Assembly: GCA_913063495.1 (NCBI GenBank) | Contig: CAJXXT010000029.1 | Span: 1-37,058, forward strand | Direction of reading: 5' to 3' | Length of the DNA: 37,058 nucleotides | From: an uncultured Gammaproteobacteria bacterium | GTDB taxonomy: Bacteria > Pseudomonadota > Gammaproteobacteria > Pseudomonadales > Ketobacteraceae | Part shown: piece by piece, positions 17,011-25,323 of the stretch | Layout of the letters: each line of letters opens with the position of its first letter | How positions within the stretch are numbered: position 1 is the stretch's first letter | The notes under the pieces: model-generated | Told to the model about the DNA's origin: nothing | What the model saw: only the letters and a program-made list of their open reading frames with translations | Databases searched by the model: none | Translations under genes and position numbers: made by a program

Positions 17011-18615
17011 GTGAAATTACGAGAAACCAATATTCAAAAGCTTTCTGGCGAAGATTACGATGTATTAATACTGGGAGGCGGGATCAATGGCGCTGTATCT
17101 GCGGCAGCGCTGGCAGCAAAGGGCGTTAAAGTAGCCCTAATTGATAAAGGGGATTTTGCGGGATTCACAAGCTCAAATTCGTCAAATCTAGCTTGGGGTG
17201 GCATTAAATACATGGAGAATCTAGAGTTTTTCTTAGTGAATAAACTCTGTAAAAGCCGTAACCATCTGATGAAACACTATCCATCGACAGTGCAAGAAAT
17301 CCGTTTTTTTACCACGATACAAAAAGGGTTTCGAATGCCGGTATTTTTTGTTTTTCTAGGAACGGTGTTTTATTGGCTAATCGGACGCTTTTTTACACAG
17401 CCACCACGCTACCTCACTACAGGTAAAATCGGGAAGGAAGAAAGCGTCGTGAATACAACCAATGCTAAAGCCGGTTTTGAGTATTCCGATTGTTACCTAT
17501 ACGACAATGACGCACGTTTTGTGTTTAATTTTATTCGGACTAGTCTAAATTTTGGCTGTATTGCCGCAAATTATGTAGAGTCGACTGGCGCGAAACGAGA
17601 GGGAGATCACTGGCTGGTAGATGCTCGCGATACAATTACAGGTAAAGCAATAAAAATTCGTTCGAAAGCACTAATCAATGCCTGCGGTCCATACGTGGAC
17701 GTTCACAACACATTGACCCAGCAAAATACCGTCCATCACCACGTATTTTCCAAAGGTATTCACCTTATTGTTGACCGCATTACCGATAGTAAACGTGTGC
17801 TTACCTTTTTTGCCAGCGATGGTCGGCTTTTTTTCGTGATCCCAATGGGCCCAAAAACCTGCATAGGCACCACAGATACACAGGTAGAAAACCCAGAGAC
17901 ATCCGTAACCGACGACGACAGACAGTTTGTGTTAGACAACGCAAATTCGTTGCTAAATTTAACAACCCCTCTAACGATAGACAGCATTATATCTGAACGT
18001 TGCGGTGTACGACCATTAGCAATTGAAGGGGTTGGTGGAAAAGCCGACTGGGTTAAGCTATCAAGGAAACATGCCATTGACGCAAATGGTGAGACAAAAC
18101 ACTTAAGCATCTTTGGCGGTAAACTAACAGACTGTCTTAACGTTGGTGATGAGGTTGTAGATAAACTTAAATCGATGGGTTTGCGTATTCCGTTTCCAGA
18201 TCAAAAATGGTACGGGGAACCTCATGATGCGGTTAAAGACGAATACATGCATCAGGCAAAGCTAATGGCCTTAGATGGACTAACAGATCCATCTTCATCA
18301 GAGCCATTAACGCAGCGCCTATGGCGACGCTATGGTGCTAACGCTATGAGTCTTCTGGAAAACATAAGAAACGACCCAACAGATGCCACATTACTCATCG
18401 AAAATGCGGAGTACACGCGATGTGAGATAGAACAAGCCGCAAATCGTGAGATGATTACAAAGCTTGAGGATTTTTTGCGTAGGCGTTCGAAAATATCATT
18501 GGTGGTTCGTAGAGGTGAACTTAAGAACTCAAAAGGGCTAATGGAAGCCTGTCTTATTTTATTCGGAGAACAAGCTCAAGAAAAATACGATGAGTATTTT
18601 GCAGATAACCCTTAA
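17011..18615 (+). CDS. GlpD-like FAD-dependent glycerol-3-phosphate dehydrogenase/oxidase homologue
   Basis: 534 aa, GTG start. Residues 16-31 (YDVLILGGGINGAVSA) are the FAD dinucleotide fold, followed by VALIDKGDFAGFTSSNSSNLAWGGIKYME, the GlpD pattern; the family's usual KLIHGG is NLAWGG here, so the His is replaced by Trp. Later GlpD marks are PMGPKTCIGTTDT, CGVRPLA, FGGKLTDCLNVGDEVV and a C-terminal domain with EDFLRRRSKI. A hydrophobic stretch at 109-124 (VFFVFLGTVFYWLIG) may insert into the membrane, as in peripheral GlpD. Expected chemistry is oxidation of a glycerol-3-phosphate-like substrate to the DHAP level with electrons to quinone. The altered substrate-side residue leaves room for an alkyl- or acyl-G3P substrate. 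Only a weak ribosome site is visible. Confidence 0.82.
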   Translation: MKLRETNIQKLSGEDYDVLILGGGINGAVSAAALAAKGVKVALIDKGDFAGFTSSNSSNLAWGGIKYMENLEFFLVNKLCKSRNHLMKHYPSTVQEIRFFTTIQKGFRMPVFFVFLGTVFYWLIGRFFTQPPRYLTTGKIGKEESVVNTTNAKAGFEYSDCYLYDNDARFVFNFIRTSLNFGCIAANYVESTGAKREGDHWLVDARDTITGKAIKIRSKALINACGPYVDVHNTLTQQNTVHHHVFSKGIHLIVDRITDSKRVLTFFASDGRLFFVIPMGPKTCIGTTDTQVENPETSVTDDDRQFVLDNANSLLNLTTPLTIDSIISERCGVRPLAIEGVGGKADWVKLSRKHAIDANGETKHLSIFGGKLTDCLNVGDEVVDKLKSMGLRIPFPDQKWYGEPHDAVKDEYMHQAKLMALDGLTDPSSSEPLTQRLWRRYGANAMSLLENIRNDPTDATLLIENAEYTRCEIEQAANREMITKLEDFLRRRSKISLVVRRGELKNSKGLMEACLILFGEQAQEKYDEYFADNP

Positions 18616-18624
18616 GCGTCATGT

Positions 18625-18664
18625 GGTGGGTGTCGAAGTTTTGTAATAGTATTATGCACCCACC
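18625..18664. terminator. Long-loop inverted repeat between convergent genes
   Basis: GGTGGGTG at 18625-18632 and CACCCACC at 18657-18664 form a perfect 8-bp stem with a 24-base loop, between the stops of the GlpD-like gene and the leftward small gene at 18681. No T run follows directly, so termination is possible but not typical. Confidence 0.4.
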
Positions 18665-18680
18665 GTCAACTGCGTCGAGG

Positions 18681-18959
18681 TTAGTGAGCAACTTGCTCTA
18701 GCACCTCTTTAGGGTCACTTGTATTACTTAGCGCTTCCCGTATTTTGTTAAATGCATCCGCGGCTTTTTTAGAATGCGTACCGTAGGATGTTAGCTTCCC
18801 ATGGTTCCAACCAGCAGCCCTTAATACCTCCGTTTTGTATTCAATACCCCTATTTCCATTACCACCCATTTCTATCAAGCTTTGCTCAATAATGGAATGT
18901 GGCGGTTTTTCCTTTGAAAATGTAAGAAAATCATTGGGGTCAACTTCTCTAATATTCAT
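18681..18959 (-). CDS. Small hypothetical protein
   Basis: 92 aa, soluble. Features are SIIEQSLIEMGGNGNRGIEYKTEVLRAAGW in the middle and a helical, acidic end (ADAFNKIREALSNTSDPKEVLEQV). ATG 18959 has a GGAAC site. It lies about 115 bases downstream of the PF10118 gene on the same strand and may share its transcript. The family is not recognised. Confidence 0.65.
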   Translation of the reverse strand: MNIREVDPNDFLTFSKEKPPHSIIEQSLIEMGGNGNRGIEYKTEVLRAAGWNHGKLTSYGTHSKKAADAFNKIREALSNTSDPKEVLEQVAH

Positions 18960-19074
18960 ATAACAGTTCCAGACCTAAAAAATCGAGTGAACTTTTATTA
19001 TAGCCAAGAAAACTAGAGACTATAGGAGCAATTAATCATATGCATTCAATTCCACTGCGTACGAGAGGAATAAC

Positions 19075-19953
19075 CTAAGCGCTAACCTCCTTAGGGCCAA
19101 TCGAACTAAGAATATCGCCGAATGATGCTTCTAACATGGATCTTTCGTCAGTATCCCAAGGGTGAAAATTAGGTTTTGTGTAAGCAATCACATAAGGGAT
19201 TAATTGCCGTGCGATCCCATTCTTTCCCCATATAAGATTTAATGCCTTGATTCTATTGGGTAAATTCCACAAACCATCTTTCTTCAGTAAGTAGATATGA
19301 CGTTCTGACACATGCTTCATAATATCAATCGAAGACACAGTCAGCCCTAACATTCTCAAGGAATACCCTCCTTTTGATTGCTGATAAAGGTCATAACACA
19401 CGGCTTTGTGCTCAAGCTCCTCTAGTGCATGGTATAACAATAATTGCTGAAACGGTTTTGCTGCGCCTCTTAATAGGTCTGGACGGCGGTAAATAAAGAA
19501 ATGAGCCATCGATGCAGTGAAATGCTCAGAAGCAGCTGTCATTGATAATCGGTATTCTGCTGGGATGTTTTTCCTTGCCCACAAACGCATATTTTTAAGT
19601 TCATCACTGAACGCCTCCATGTGGCCGTAACCCAGAGAGGTTAACGCATTTGTCCAGGACTCATGATGCTTGCCGTGGTATGCCTCTTGACGAATAAATG
19701 TATCTATATGCTGCTGAAGATCTAAAGGTAAATTGTTTTTTCCGATTTTTGTTTGAACATCCCGAGTAGAGTCTATAAAAAAGCGCTCTCCCTCGGGAAA
19801 GGTCGACTGCAACGCATTAAAAAAGTGAGTCGTTACTGGGTCATCGCTATGCCAGTATCGGTTTGTTTTCATTTCTTGTTGAAGGTCGAAATCGACCTCT
19901 CGAGCAGTAAGAGTAAGGTCTTTTGGCGTTTTATTCTTCTTAATGGAAAACAT
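19075..19953 (-). CDS. Ferritin-like COG3687/PF10118 'metal-dependent hydrolase' family protein
   Basis: 292 aa, mostly helical. The metal-ligand pattern is visible: FPEGERFFIDSTRD (Glu56), FIRQEAYHGKHH (Glu90, His93), TAASEHFTA (Glu143, His144) and LYHALEELEHKAV (Glu178, Glu181, His182). This E/ExxH/E/ExxxH arrangement is that of a di-iron four-helix protein; the database name 'metal-dependent hydrolase' is not based on a shown reaction. A strong AAGGGG site precedes ATG 19953. Neighbouring lipid genes suggest a lipid-chain oxidation or cleavage role (inference). An inverted repeat at 19970-19983 overlaps the likely promoter. Confidence 0.8.
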   Translation of the reverse strand: MFSIKKNKTPKDLTLTAREVDFDLQQEMKTNRYWHSDDPVTTHFFNALQSTFPEGERFFIDSTRDVQTKIGKNNLPLDLQQHIDTFIRQEAYHGKHHESWTNALTSLGYGHMEAFSDELKNMRLWARKNIPAEYRLSMTAASEHFTASMAHFFIYRRPDLLRGAAKPFQQLLLYHALEELEHKAVCYDLYQQSKGGYSLRMLGLTVSSIDIMKHVSERHIYLLKKDGLWNLPNRIKALNLIWGKNGIARQLIPYVIAYTKPNFHPWDTDERSMLEASFGDILSSIGPKEVSA

Positions 19954-19969
19954 AGCACAGCCCCTTTTT

Positions 19970-19983
19970 ATAACAAACGTTAT
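19970..19983. promoter_or_regulatory. Short inverted repeat upstream of the PF10118 gene
   Basis: ATAAC-AAAC-GTTAT, 5-bp arms, 17 bases upstream of ATG 19953. Such a site could bind a dimeric repressor, but it is short and could be chance. Confidence 0.3.
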
Positions 19984-20082
19984 TACGCATGACGTGTATA
20001 CAAAGAGTCTAGCCGAGCTATACAGACATTTCCGCAGGAATCTGCGTCAAGATTGTGTGAGGGAACGACAAAAACAAACAGG

Positions 20083-20922
20083 TTAGCCTTTTTCACCAGA
20101 AACGTATGCAGCAGTTAGTGAATGCTGAGGGGATTCAAACAAAGGACGACATTGGCCAAATTCGATTAATTTCCCAACGCGCTCGGTCATCCAAAAGAAA
20201 GCCGCGTAATTAGCGATTCTTCGTGCCTGTGCTAGATTGTGAGTGACAATAATAATGGTGTACCTTCCTGCCAAACGTTGAATCATTTCTTCAACAATAC
20301 CCGACGATATAGGATCCAAGGCACTACAGGGTTCGTCCATCAACAACACGGAAGGCTCCAATATTAACGCCCTAGCGATGCAAAGGCGCTGTTGCTGGCC
20401 CCCAGAAAGAGATAGTGCAGAACAATGCAGGCGATCTTTAACTTCATTCCACAATCCCACACTGTGTAATACATCAAATATTTTTGATTCAATTTCGGAT
20501 TTGTTTCTAACGCCATGCTCTTTCAGTGGTAATTCTAAATTCTTTCTTATTGATAATGGGAAAGGGTTAGGCTTCTGGAAGATCATTCCTATTTTGGTTC
20601 TTAGTGTCCGAACATCAACTGATGTATCGAAGATATTTTCTCCTTCAAAAATAATATCTCCACTTACTTTTGCGCCGGGCACCATATCCGACAAACGATT
20701 TAATGCAGACAGAAAACTGGACTTCCCGCATCCAGACGGCCCAATAAGCGCAGTGATACAGCCTTTGTATACTTCTAGTGAGACGTTGGATAGCACCGTT
20801 TCTTGTTGGTAAGAAACGGCTAGATCACGAATGGAAAAATGAGATACCGCCTCACAACAAGGCTCGCCTTGTTCAATAGATCCAAGGGTATATGCATTAC
20901 CTGTAACCAAACCCTTCGACAT
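20083..20922 (-). CDS. pstB: Phosphate ABC transporter ATP-binding protein PstB
   Basis: 279 aa. Walker A GPSGCGKSS, Q-loop FQKPNPFP (a PstB mark), signature LSGGQQQRLCIARAL, Walker B SVLLMDEPCSALDP, H-loop VTHN. It drives phosphate uptake through PstA/PstC. The N-terminal 30 residues (MSKGLVTGNAYTLGSIEQGEPCC) are longer than usual and carry a Cys pair, possibly still starting here because an AGGA site precedes ATG 20922. Last gene of the train; no phoU follows, unlike typical pst operons. It lies 33 bases after pstA. Confidence 0.93.
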   Translation of the reverse strand: MSKGLVTGNAYTLGSIEQGEPCCEAVSHFSIRDLAVSYQQETVLSNVSLEVYKGCITALIGPSGCGKSSFLSALNRLSDMVPGAKVSGDIIFEGENIFDTSVDVRTLRTKIGMIFQKPNPFPLSIRKNLELPLKEHGVRNKSEIESKIFDVLHSVGLWNEVKDRLHCSALSLSGGQQQRLCIARALILEPSVLLMDEPCSALDPISSGIVEEMIQRLAGRYTIIIVTHNLAQARRIANYAAFFWMTERVGKLIEFGQCRPLFESPQHSLTAAYVSGEKG

Positions 20923-20955
20923 AGGCGATATCCTGCTATTTTATTGGATAAGTGG

Positions 20956-21798
20956 CTACTGGAGCCGGTTAATTTTCTTTTCAAGCCAAAATTCTGAAAG
21001 TGCATTGGCGGATAGATTGATAATAACAACCATAATAATTAGTACAAGAGCCGATCCATACGCCGCTTTATCACCACCAACCACATTCATCGATAAGTCG
21101 TAAATATGCACAGCTAAAGCTCTCCCCGAATCATTTAGGGATTCTGGCATCCTATCGACATATCCGCTGGTAAATATCAAGGCCGCCGTTTCTGCCGTGG
21201 CGCGCCCAATAGATAATAATAAACCCGCTGTTATTGCTGGAGACGCATAAGGCAACAGCACCTGCCATAGCAGAGTCGTTCGACTAACACCCAGCGCTGC
21301 CCCTGCCCTGCGCCAATCATTGGGAACCGCTGTTAATCCAGCCTCTGTTGTTCGAATCAATATTGGTAGCATCATACATGCAAGCGTTAATCCACCGGAT
21401 AAAATCGAAAATCCAAGATCTAAAAAACCACAAAAAAACGCATAACCAAACAGCCCAAAGACGATTGACGGAACCCCTGCCAAAACATCCAGAATTAGCC
21501 TAGTGCTCTGCACTCTTTTGCTTGATTTTTTTGTGAATTCTGCAAGCCAAATTGCACTTCCCAAACCAAGAGGTATAACTATAACGAGGGCAGTACCCAG
21601 TATAAGTAATGTAGATACTATAATTGGATATATACCACCCTCACGTCCCGATCGAGCGGGTTCATCGGTTAAAAAAGACCAACTTAGCTTACCTACACCC
21701 TGTACAACCACTTCTGATATTAACCAACCAAAAGCTAGGAAAACAATGCCTGCCGTTAACCAAATAATAAAAGTAAAACATCGATCAATCATATCCAT
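20956..21798 (-). CDS. pstA: Phosphate ABC transporter permease PstA
   Basis: 280 aa with about six membrane segments. PstA marks include SFLTDEPARSGREGGIYP, the EAA-type loop EAGLTAVPNDWRRAGAALGVSR and GRATAETAALIFT. The ATG at 21798 is preferred to 21840 because GGGGAG lies just upstream; it overlaps the pstC end by 14 bases, showing translational coupling. Forms the inner-membrane channel with PstC. Confidence 0.92.
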   Translation of the reverse strand: MDMIDRCFTFIIWLTAGIVFLAFGWLISEVVVQGVGKLSWSFLTDEPARSGREGGIYPIIVSTLLILGTALVIVIPLGLGSAIWLAEFTKKSSKRVQSTRLILDVLAGVPSIVFGLFGYAFFCGFLDLGFSILSGGLTLACMMLPILIRTTEAGLTAVPNDWRRAGAALGVSRTTLLWQVLLPYASPAITAGLLLSIGRATAETAALIFTSGYVDRMPESLNDSGRALAVHIYDLSMNVVGGDKAAYGSALVLIIMVVIINLSANALSEFWLEKKINRLQ

Positions 21799-22660
21799 TC
21801 GTCTCCCCGCTAGAGAGGCGACTTGCGATCCATGCAACACAAAACACTAGTATCATCAGCAAAAGACCAGATGCAAATAATGCTGCTCGATGATTGTCAG
21901 TAGCATAAGCCATTTCAAGCGCAATGTTTGCAGTTAATACACGTACTGGATCAAATAGCCCCGTGGGTGTTTGAACCACATTACCAGCGACCATAAGTAC
22001 TGCCATGGTCTCACCTACAGCTCTAACCAATGCTAGTAAGACCCCTCCGATAATACCTCTTAGCGCCGAGGGGATAAGCACTCCGATTATCATAGACTTT
22101 TTTGATAACGCTAACGCAGCGGAATTTTGCAACAAGTGAGAAGGTAAAGAAGATAACGCTGACCGACTGGTTAACGTTATTGTAGGCAGAATCATAAGAG
22201 CTAATACCAGCACAGCCGCTAATAAACTTGCCCCTGGAGGGTGTATATTATTTATCAATGGTACAAGCTTCGTTAAACCCCATAAACCAAATACAACTGA
22301 AGGAATTCCCGCAAGAAGAGTTACTACAGAAGAGAATGGCTTTCCAATAAATTTAGGTGCGTAATACTCGATAAAAATTGCACTACCCAACCCTAACGGA
22401 AGCGCGAGAATCAAAGCACCAAAACTAACCGCAAGGGTCGCCCATAACATAGGTAACAAGCCCAGTTTGTTTTCCAGGGGGTACCAGCCATCAGCGTTAA
22501 AAAATTGAGCCCATGAACCTCCCTGCAATACTGGCCAGGCTTCATTCGTCAAAAAAACAATAATTAATAATAAAAGAAGTGCGGCTACTCCCATTAACAA
22601 TGAAAGCGCCATACCAAACCACCAGTCAATATCTTTTGTCTGGCTAACGGACTTGTTCAT
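21785..22660 (-). CDS. pstC: Phosphate ABC transporter permease PstC
   Basis: 291 aa, about six to seven membrane helices. Recognisable PstC stretches: FGALILALPLGLGSAIFIEYYAP, LAGIPSVVFGLWGL, the coupling loop SSLPSHLLQNSAALALSK and RAVGETMAVLMVAGN. The start overlaps the pstS stop by four bases (ATGA). Partner of PstA in the membrane. Confidence 0.92.
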   Translation of the reverse strand: MNKSVSQTKDIDWWFGMALSLLMGVAALLLLLIIVFLTNEAWPVLQGGSWAQFFNADGWYPLENKLGLLPMLWATLAVSFGALILALPLGLGSAIFIEYYAPKFIGKPFSSVVTLLAGIPSVVFGLWGLTKLVPLINNIHPPGASLLAAVLVLALMILPTITLTSRSALSSLPSHLLQNSAALALSKKSMIIGVLIPSALRGIIGGVLLALVRAVGETMAVLMVAGNVVQTPTGLFDPVRVLTANIALEMAYATDNHRAALFASGLLLMILVFCVAWIASRLSSGETNGYD

Positions 22661-23535
22661 TTTAAGGGTACGGCCAAGCTCACAAAATATTGCTCTTCAA
22701 TGAGATCATTAACTACCGTTGATTGAGCAAACAGTATAAATTTCTCAATCATACCGTGTGGCTTCTGCTTGGTAATAAAATTAAGCGGACGAGACAGTGG
22801 GAATCGCCGATGTTTAATCGTCTCAACCGTAGCGTCTACTCCCCCCATTGGTAATAGCTTTATGGGTGTTCCATAATCTGCTTCAAATTCAGCGGCCCCA
22901 ACTGAAACATAACCAATCGCTCCAGGGTTTCCAGAAACTGTTTTAATGCCCTGTTGATTATCTCCAATAACAACGCTTGCTTTAATGTCGCTGTTTTTTA
23001 ACGCCAAATGGTGAAGAAACAACTCCAACGTAGAGCGACCTTCTGCTTTATTTACAACCGTAATTCTAGTGTCACGACCACCTACCTGATTCCAATTTTT
23101 TATATTTCCCGTATAGATATTTCGTATTTGGTCATTAGAAAGGGTTTTAACAGGGTTGTCTTTATTAAGAATAATTGTAATACCATCGAGGGCAATGGTG
23201 TAAGAAAACAAGTCGGACTCGGATTGCTTTAGCGATCGTGAAGCCATGCCGATATCCGCTCGTCCGGCTCTTGCGTCTGCAACCCCGCGTGAGGATCCTC
23301 CGGTTTGAACATCAATTCTCACACCTGGGTGAGATTTTTCAAACCGTTTTGCCATTTCCAACGCTAATGGAGCAACTGTGCTGGAGCCCGTTAGTACCAA
23401 TCTTGTATTTTCTTTGGCGTGTAGTGTCGTAGCGTGAAATGTCGTTGCGCCAGATAGCATTACCAAGAATGTCGCAACACCAACACTACCGCCAATAGCA
23501 GTAGTAACTTTCACGAACAGACTAAATAGCCTCAT
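22657..23535 (-). CDS. pstS: Periplasmic phosphate-binding protein PstS
   Basis: 292 aa with a long signal sequence ending about residue 41. The mature start [20 protein letters not shown], then [24 protein letters not shown] and [11 protein letters not shown], are the phosphate-binding loops of the PstS/SphX type. PstS proteins can discriminate phosphate from arsenate through a tight hydrogen-bond network, relevant next to arsC. ATG 23535 follows GGAAGG and overlaps arsC by 14 bases, so it is tied to the arsenic genes rather than standing alone. Confidence 0.92.
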   Translation of the reverse strand: MRLFSLFVKVTTAIGGSVGVATFLVMLSGATTFHATTLHAKENTRLVLTGSSTVAPLALEMAKRFEKSHPGVRIDVQTGGSSRGVADARAGRADIGMASRSLKQSESDLFSYTIALDGITIILNKDNPVKTLSNDQIRNIYTGNIKNWNQVGGRDTRITVVNKAEGRSTLELFLHHLALKNSDIKASVVIGDNQQGIKTVSGNPGAIGYVSVGAAEFEADYGTPIKLLPMGGVDATVETIKHRRFPLSRPLNFITKQKPHGMIEKFILFAQSTVVNDLIEEQYFVSLAVPLK

Positions 23536-24076
23536 GGACCACCTTCCCGCTAGAACCTACAGGGTCAAAACTAGCCTGCATTCGACTCATTGCCGAATAA
23601 ATATCCAACTCTTCATTTTGCTCAAGGTCACATACAAGCTCTTGGATTTTTTGTTTAAACACAGTAAAGCAAATGGAGAATGCTTCTCTCTTTTGTGCAT
23701 CACTCCCCTCCACTGCGGCAGGATCTGGCAAACCCCAGTGTACTATTTTAGGCTGCCCTGGAAAAATAGGGCAGATCTCACTAGCAGCGTTCCCGCATAC
23801 GGTTACAACAATATCGATATCAAATGCATCGGCTCCTGAAAACTCATCCCAACTTTTGCTTCGGGGTGTCGCATCAAATCCCAAATGTTGTATTTGTTCC
23901 AGAGCAAAAGGGTTCACTCTACCGGTAGGGTTGCTACCGGCGCTATGGGCTTCTAAGAATTGGTTACCCAGCGTGTCGAAAAGCGCTTCTGCCATAATGC
24001 TGCGGGCTGAATTCCCCGTGCATAAAACAAGAATTTTCTTTTTGCTCGTGGATTTATTTTGATCGTTTAGCAACAT
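23522..24076 (-). CDS. arsC: Arsenate reductase, low-molecular-weight phosphatase type
   Basis: 184 aa. The active-site loop is C19-TGNSA-R25 followed by Ser, as in proteobacterial Ars[14 protein letters not shown] supplies C94 and C102, the second and third redox cysteines, and [10 protein letters not shown] holds the catalytic-type Asp118. The enzyme reduces arsenate to arsenite with thioredoxin or glutaredoxin/glutathione. The N-terminus has a short basic extension, and the C-terminus a 30-residue tail ([22 protein letters not shown]) beyond the usual domain. It overlaps arsM by 10 bases and pstS by 14. Confidence 0.9.
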   Translation of the reverse strand: MLLNDQNKSTSKKKILVLCTGNSARSIMAEALFDTLGNQFLEAHSAGSNPTGRVNPFALEQIQHLGFDATPRSKSWDEFSGADAFDIDIVVTVCGNAASEICPIFPGQPKIVHWGLPDPAAVEGSDAQKREAFSICFTVFKQKIQELVCDLEQNEELDIYSAMSRMQASFDPVGSSGKVVHEAI

Positions 24077-25107
24077 GGTGCCGCCGCCTCTTCCGCTTTA
24101 CTGGCGTCAAAAGGCATTAATTTCCCACAACCTTCAAACAAACCATAATGCTGTGAAAAATCGCCAATAAATTCAAAATGCTTCTGGTAACGCGTTTCCT
24201 GTAACATTCTCCAGGTATTACCGCAAACCGGAAACACCTTTCCGACTTGTATATCATGATGTTTATCCAGAATAAAGCGGTGGGGATGTTCTGGTACTGT
24301 GCCTTTATAGATCACAGCCTGGCCATGGTCTTCACAATCCTGCTCAAGTTCTGCAATTTTAAATAGTCGATAAGTAGCAGAGAAAAAACGAATATTTCCC
24401 ACTCGGTTTGCCAACACTGGATCTGTCACTTCTAAAGGGCGATCTTCAACCAGTCGGGGATCTGCAAATCCTTGCCGTCTAGCAAGTGTCACAAAATCAT
24501 TCCAATACAAGGCCCCGCCCAAGCATTCACCGTACAGTACAGGATCATTCACAACAGCATCGGGCACCCGTCTATCTGAATAAACATCTGAAAAATAGAA
24601 CTCTCCACCGGGCTTTAAGAGTCGCTGGACACTGGCAAGTACTGCATCCTTATCGGGTGACAAGTTGATAACACAATTCGACACGATGATGTCAAAATAC
24701 CCGTCCGCTAAATCAAGCTCGTCTAGCTTTTCTATATACCCTTTTAAAAAAGTCACATTGTCAAAGCCAAAAATTTCTGCGTGGTGAGCATGGTGTTTTT
24801 CAGCTACTTCAAGTTGCTCGTCAGTCATGTCAACGCCAACAACCTCGCCTTTTTCCCCAACCAACTGAGCAAGTGCGTAGACATCTCGCCCAGAGCCACT
24901 CCCAAGATCAAGAATTCGACAACCTTCAAGTAATGATGGACACACTAAACCACAACCATAATACCGAGACAATACATCCGGGTGAATATTTGACAGTAAC
25001 GGCTTTAGCCAATTGGGTACTTGGCTAATATCACAGCAGGCGGTTGTTTTTAGATCTTCTGTACTTTGGAGCTGCTTACCGTAATAGTCTTGTACAACAT
25101 CATGCAT
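24067..25107 (-). CDS. arsM: Arsenite S-adenosylmethionine methyltransferase ArsM
   Basis: 346 aa. SAM motif [23 protein letters not shown] is nearly that of human AS3MT. The arsenic-binding cysteines are all present: C25 (TTACCD), C52 (RYYGCG), C145 (VSNCVINL) and C195 ([10 protein letters not shown]). Spacings 27, 93 and 50 compare with 29, 95 and 50 in AS3MT. The chain ends in a CC pair, also common in ArsM. It methylates As(III) to mono-, di- and trimethyl forms in the cytoplasm. Its end overlaps arsC by 10 bases. ATG 25107 has only a weak ribosome site, which may reflect coupling to the small ORF before it. Confidence 0.94.
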   Translation of the reverse strand: MHDVVQDYYGKQLQSTEDLKTTACCDISQVPNWLKPLLSNIHPDVLSRYYGCGLVCPSLLEGCRILDLGSGSGRDVYALAQLVGEKGEVVGVDMTDEQLEVAEKHHAHHAEIFGFDNVTFLKGYIEKLDELDLADGYFDIIVSNCVINLSPDKDAVLASVQRLLKPGGEFYFSDVYSDRRVPDAVVNDPVLYGECLGGALYWNDFVTLARRQGFADPRLVEDRPLEVTDPVLANRVGNIRFFSATYRLFKIAELEQDCEDHGQAVIYKGTVPEHPHRFILDKHHDIQVGKVFPVCGNTWRMLQETRYQKHFEFIGDFSQHYGLFEGCGKLMPFDASKAEEAAAPCC

Positions 25108-25110
25108 AAT

Positions 25111-25323
25111 CTATTTATCCAATAGTAACAGCTCAGTAGTATGCGAAAAGCAATGCACTAAACCGTTGTTAGTTCTTGTTTTTAAATAACTCGTTAGCGG
25201 ATATTCTGGATTACACCCAATAAATATTTTTTCGGTGCAATCTACAGATGTACAGATCCTCTGCGTAGTTGTTTGTGTGGCTGTGTGTAAAATGGGCTGG
25301 TGATCACCCTCGCCTCCAACCAT
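25111..25323 (-). CDS. Possible small Cys-containing protein between the oxidoreductase and arsM
   Basis: 70 codons, starting within the last 20 bases of the TVP38-oxidoreductase gene and stopping 3 bases before the arsM ATG. The peptide has four cysteines (CTSVDC, GCNP, VHCFS) and no signal peptide. The fit into the gap, overlapping the upstream stop and abutting the downstream start, is what one expects of a coupled gene; the first 20 residues (HTATQTTTQ) look non-coding. No family recognised. It may be a degraded or chance frame. Confidence 0.4.
   Translation of the reverse strand: MVGGEGDHQPILHTATQTTTQRICTSVDCTEKIFIGCNPEYPLTSYLKTRTNNGLVHCFSHTTELLLLDK

Noticed and set aside
20083-23535. 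Treating pstSCAB as an ordinary separate phosphate operon
   Set aside because: pstS overlaps arsC, there is no promoter gap in front of it and no phoU behind it.
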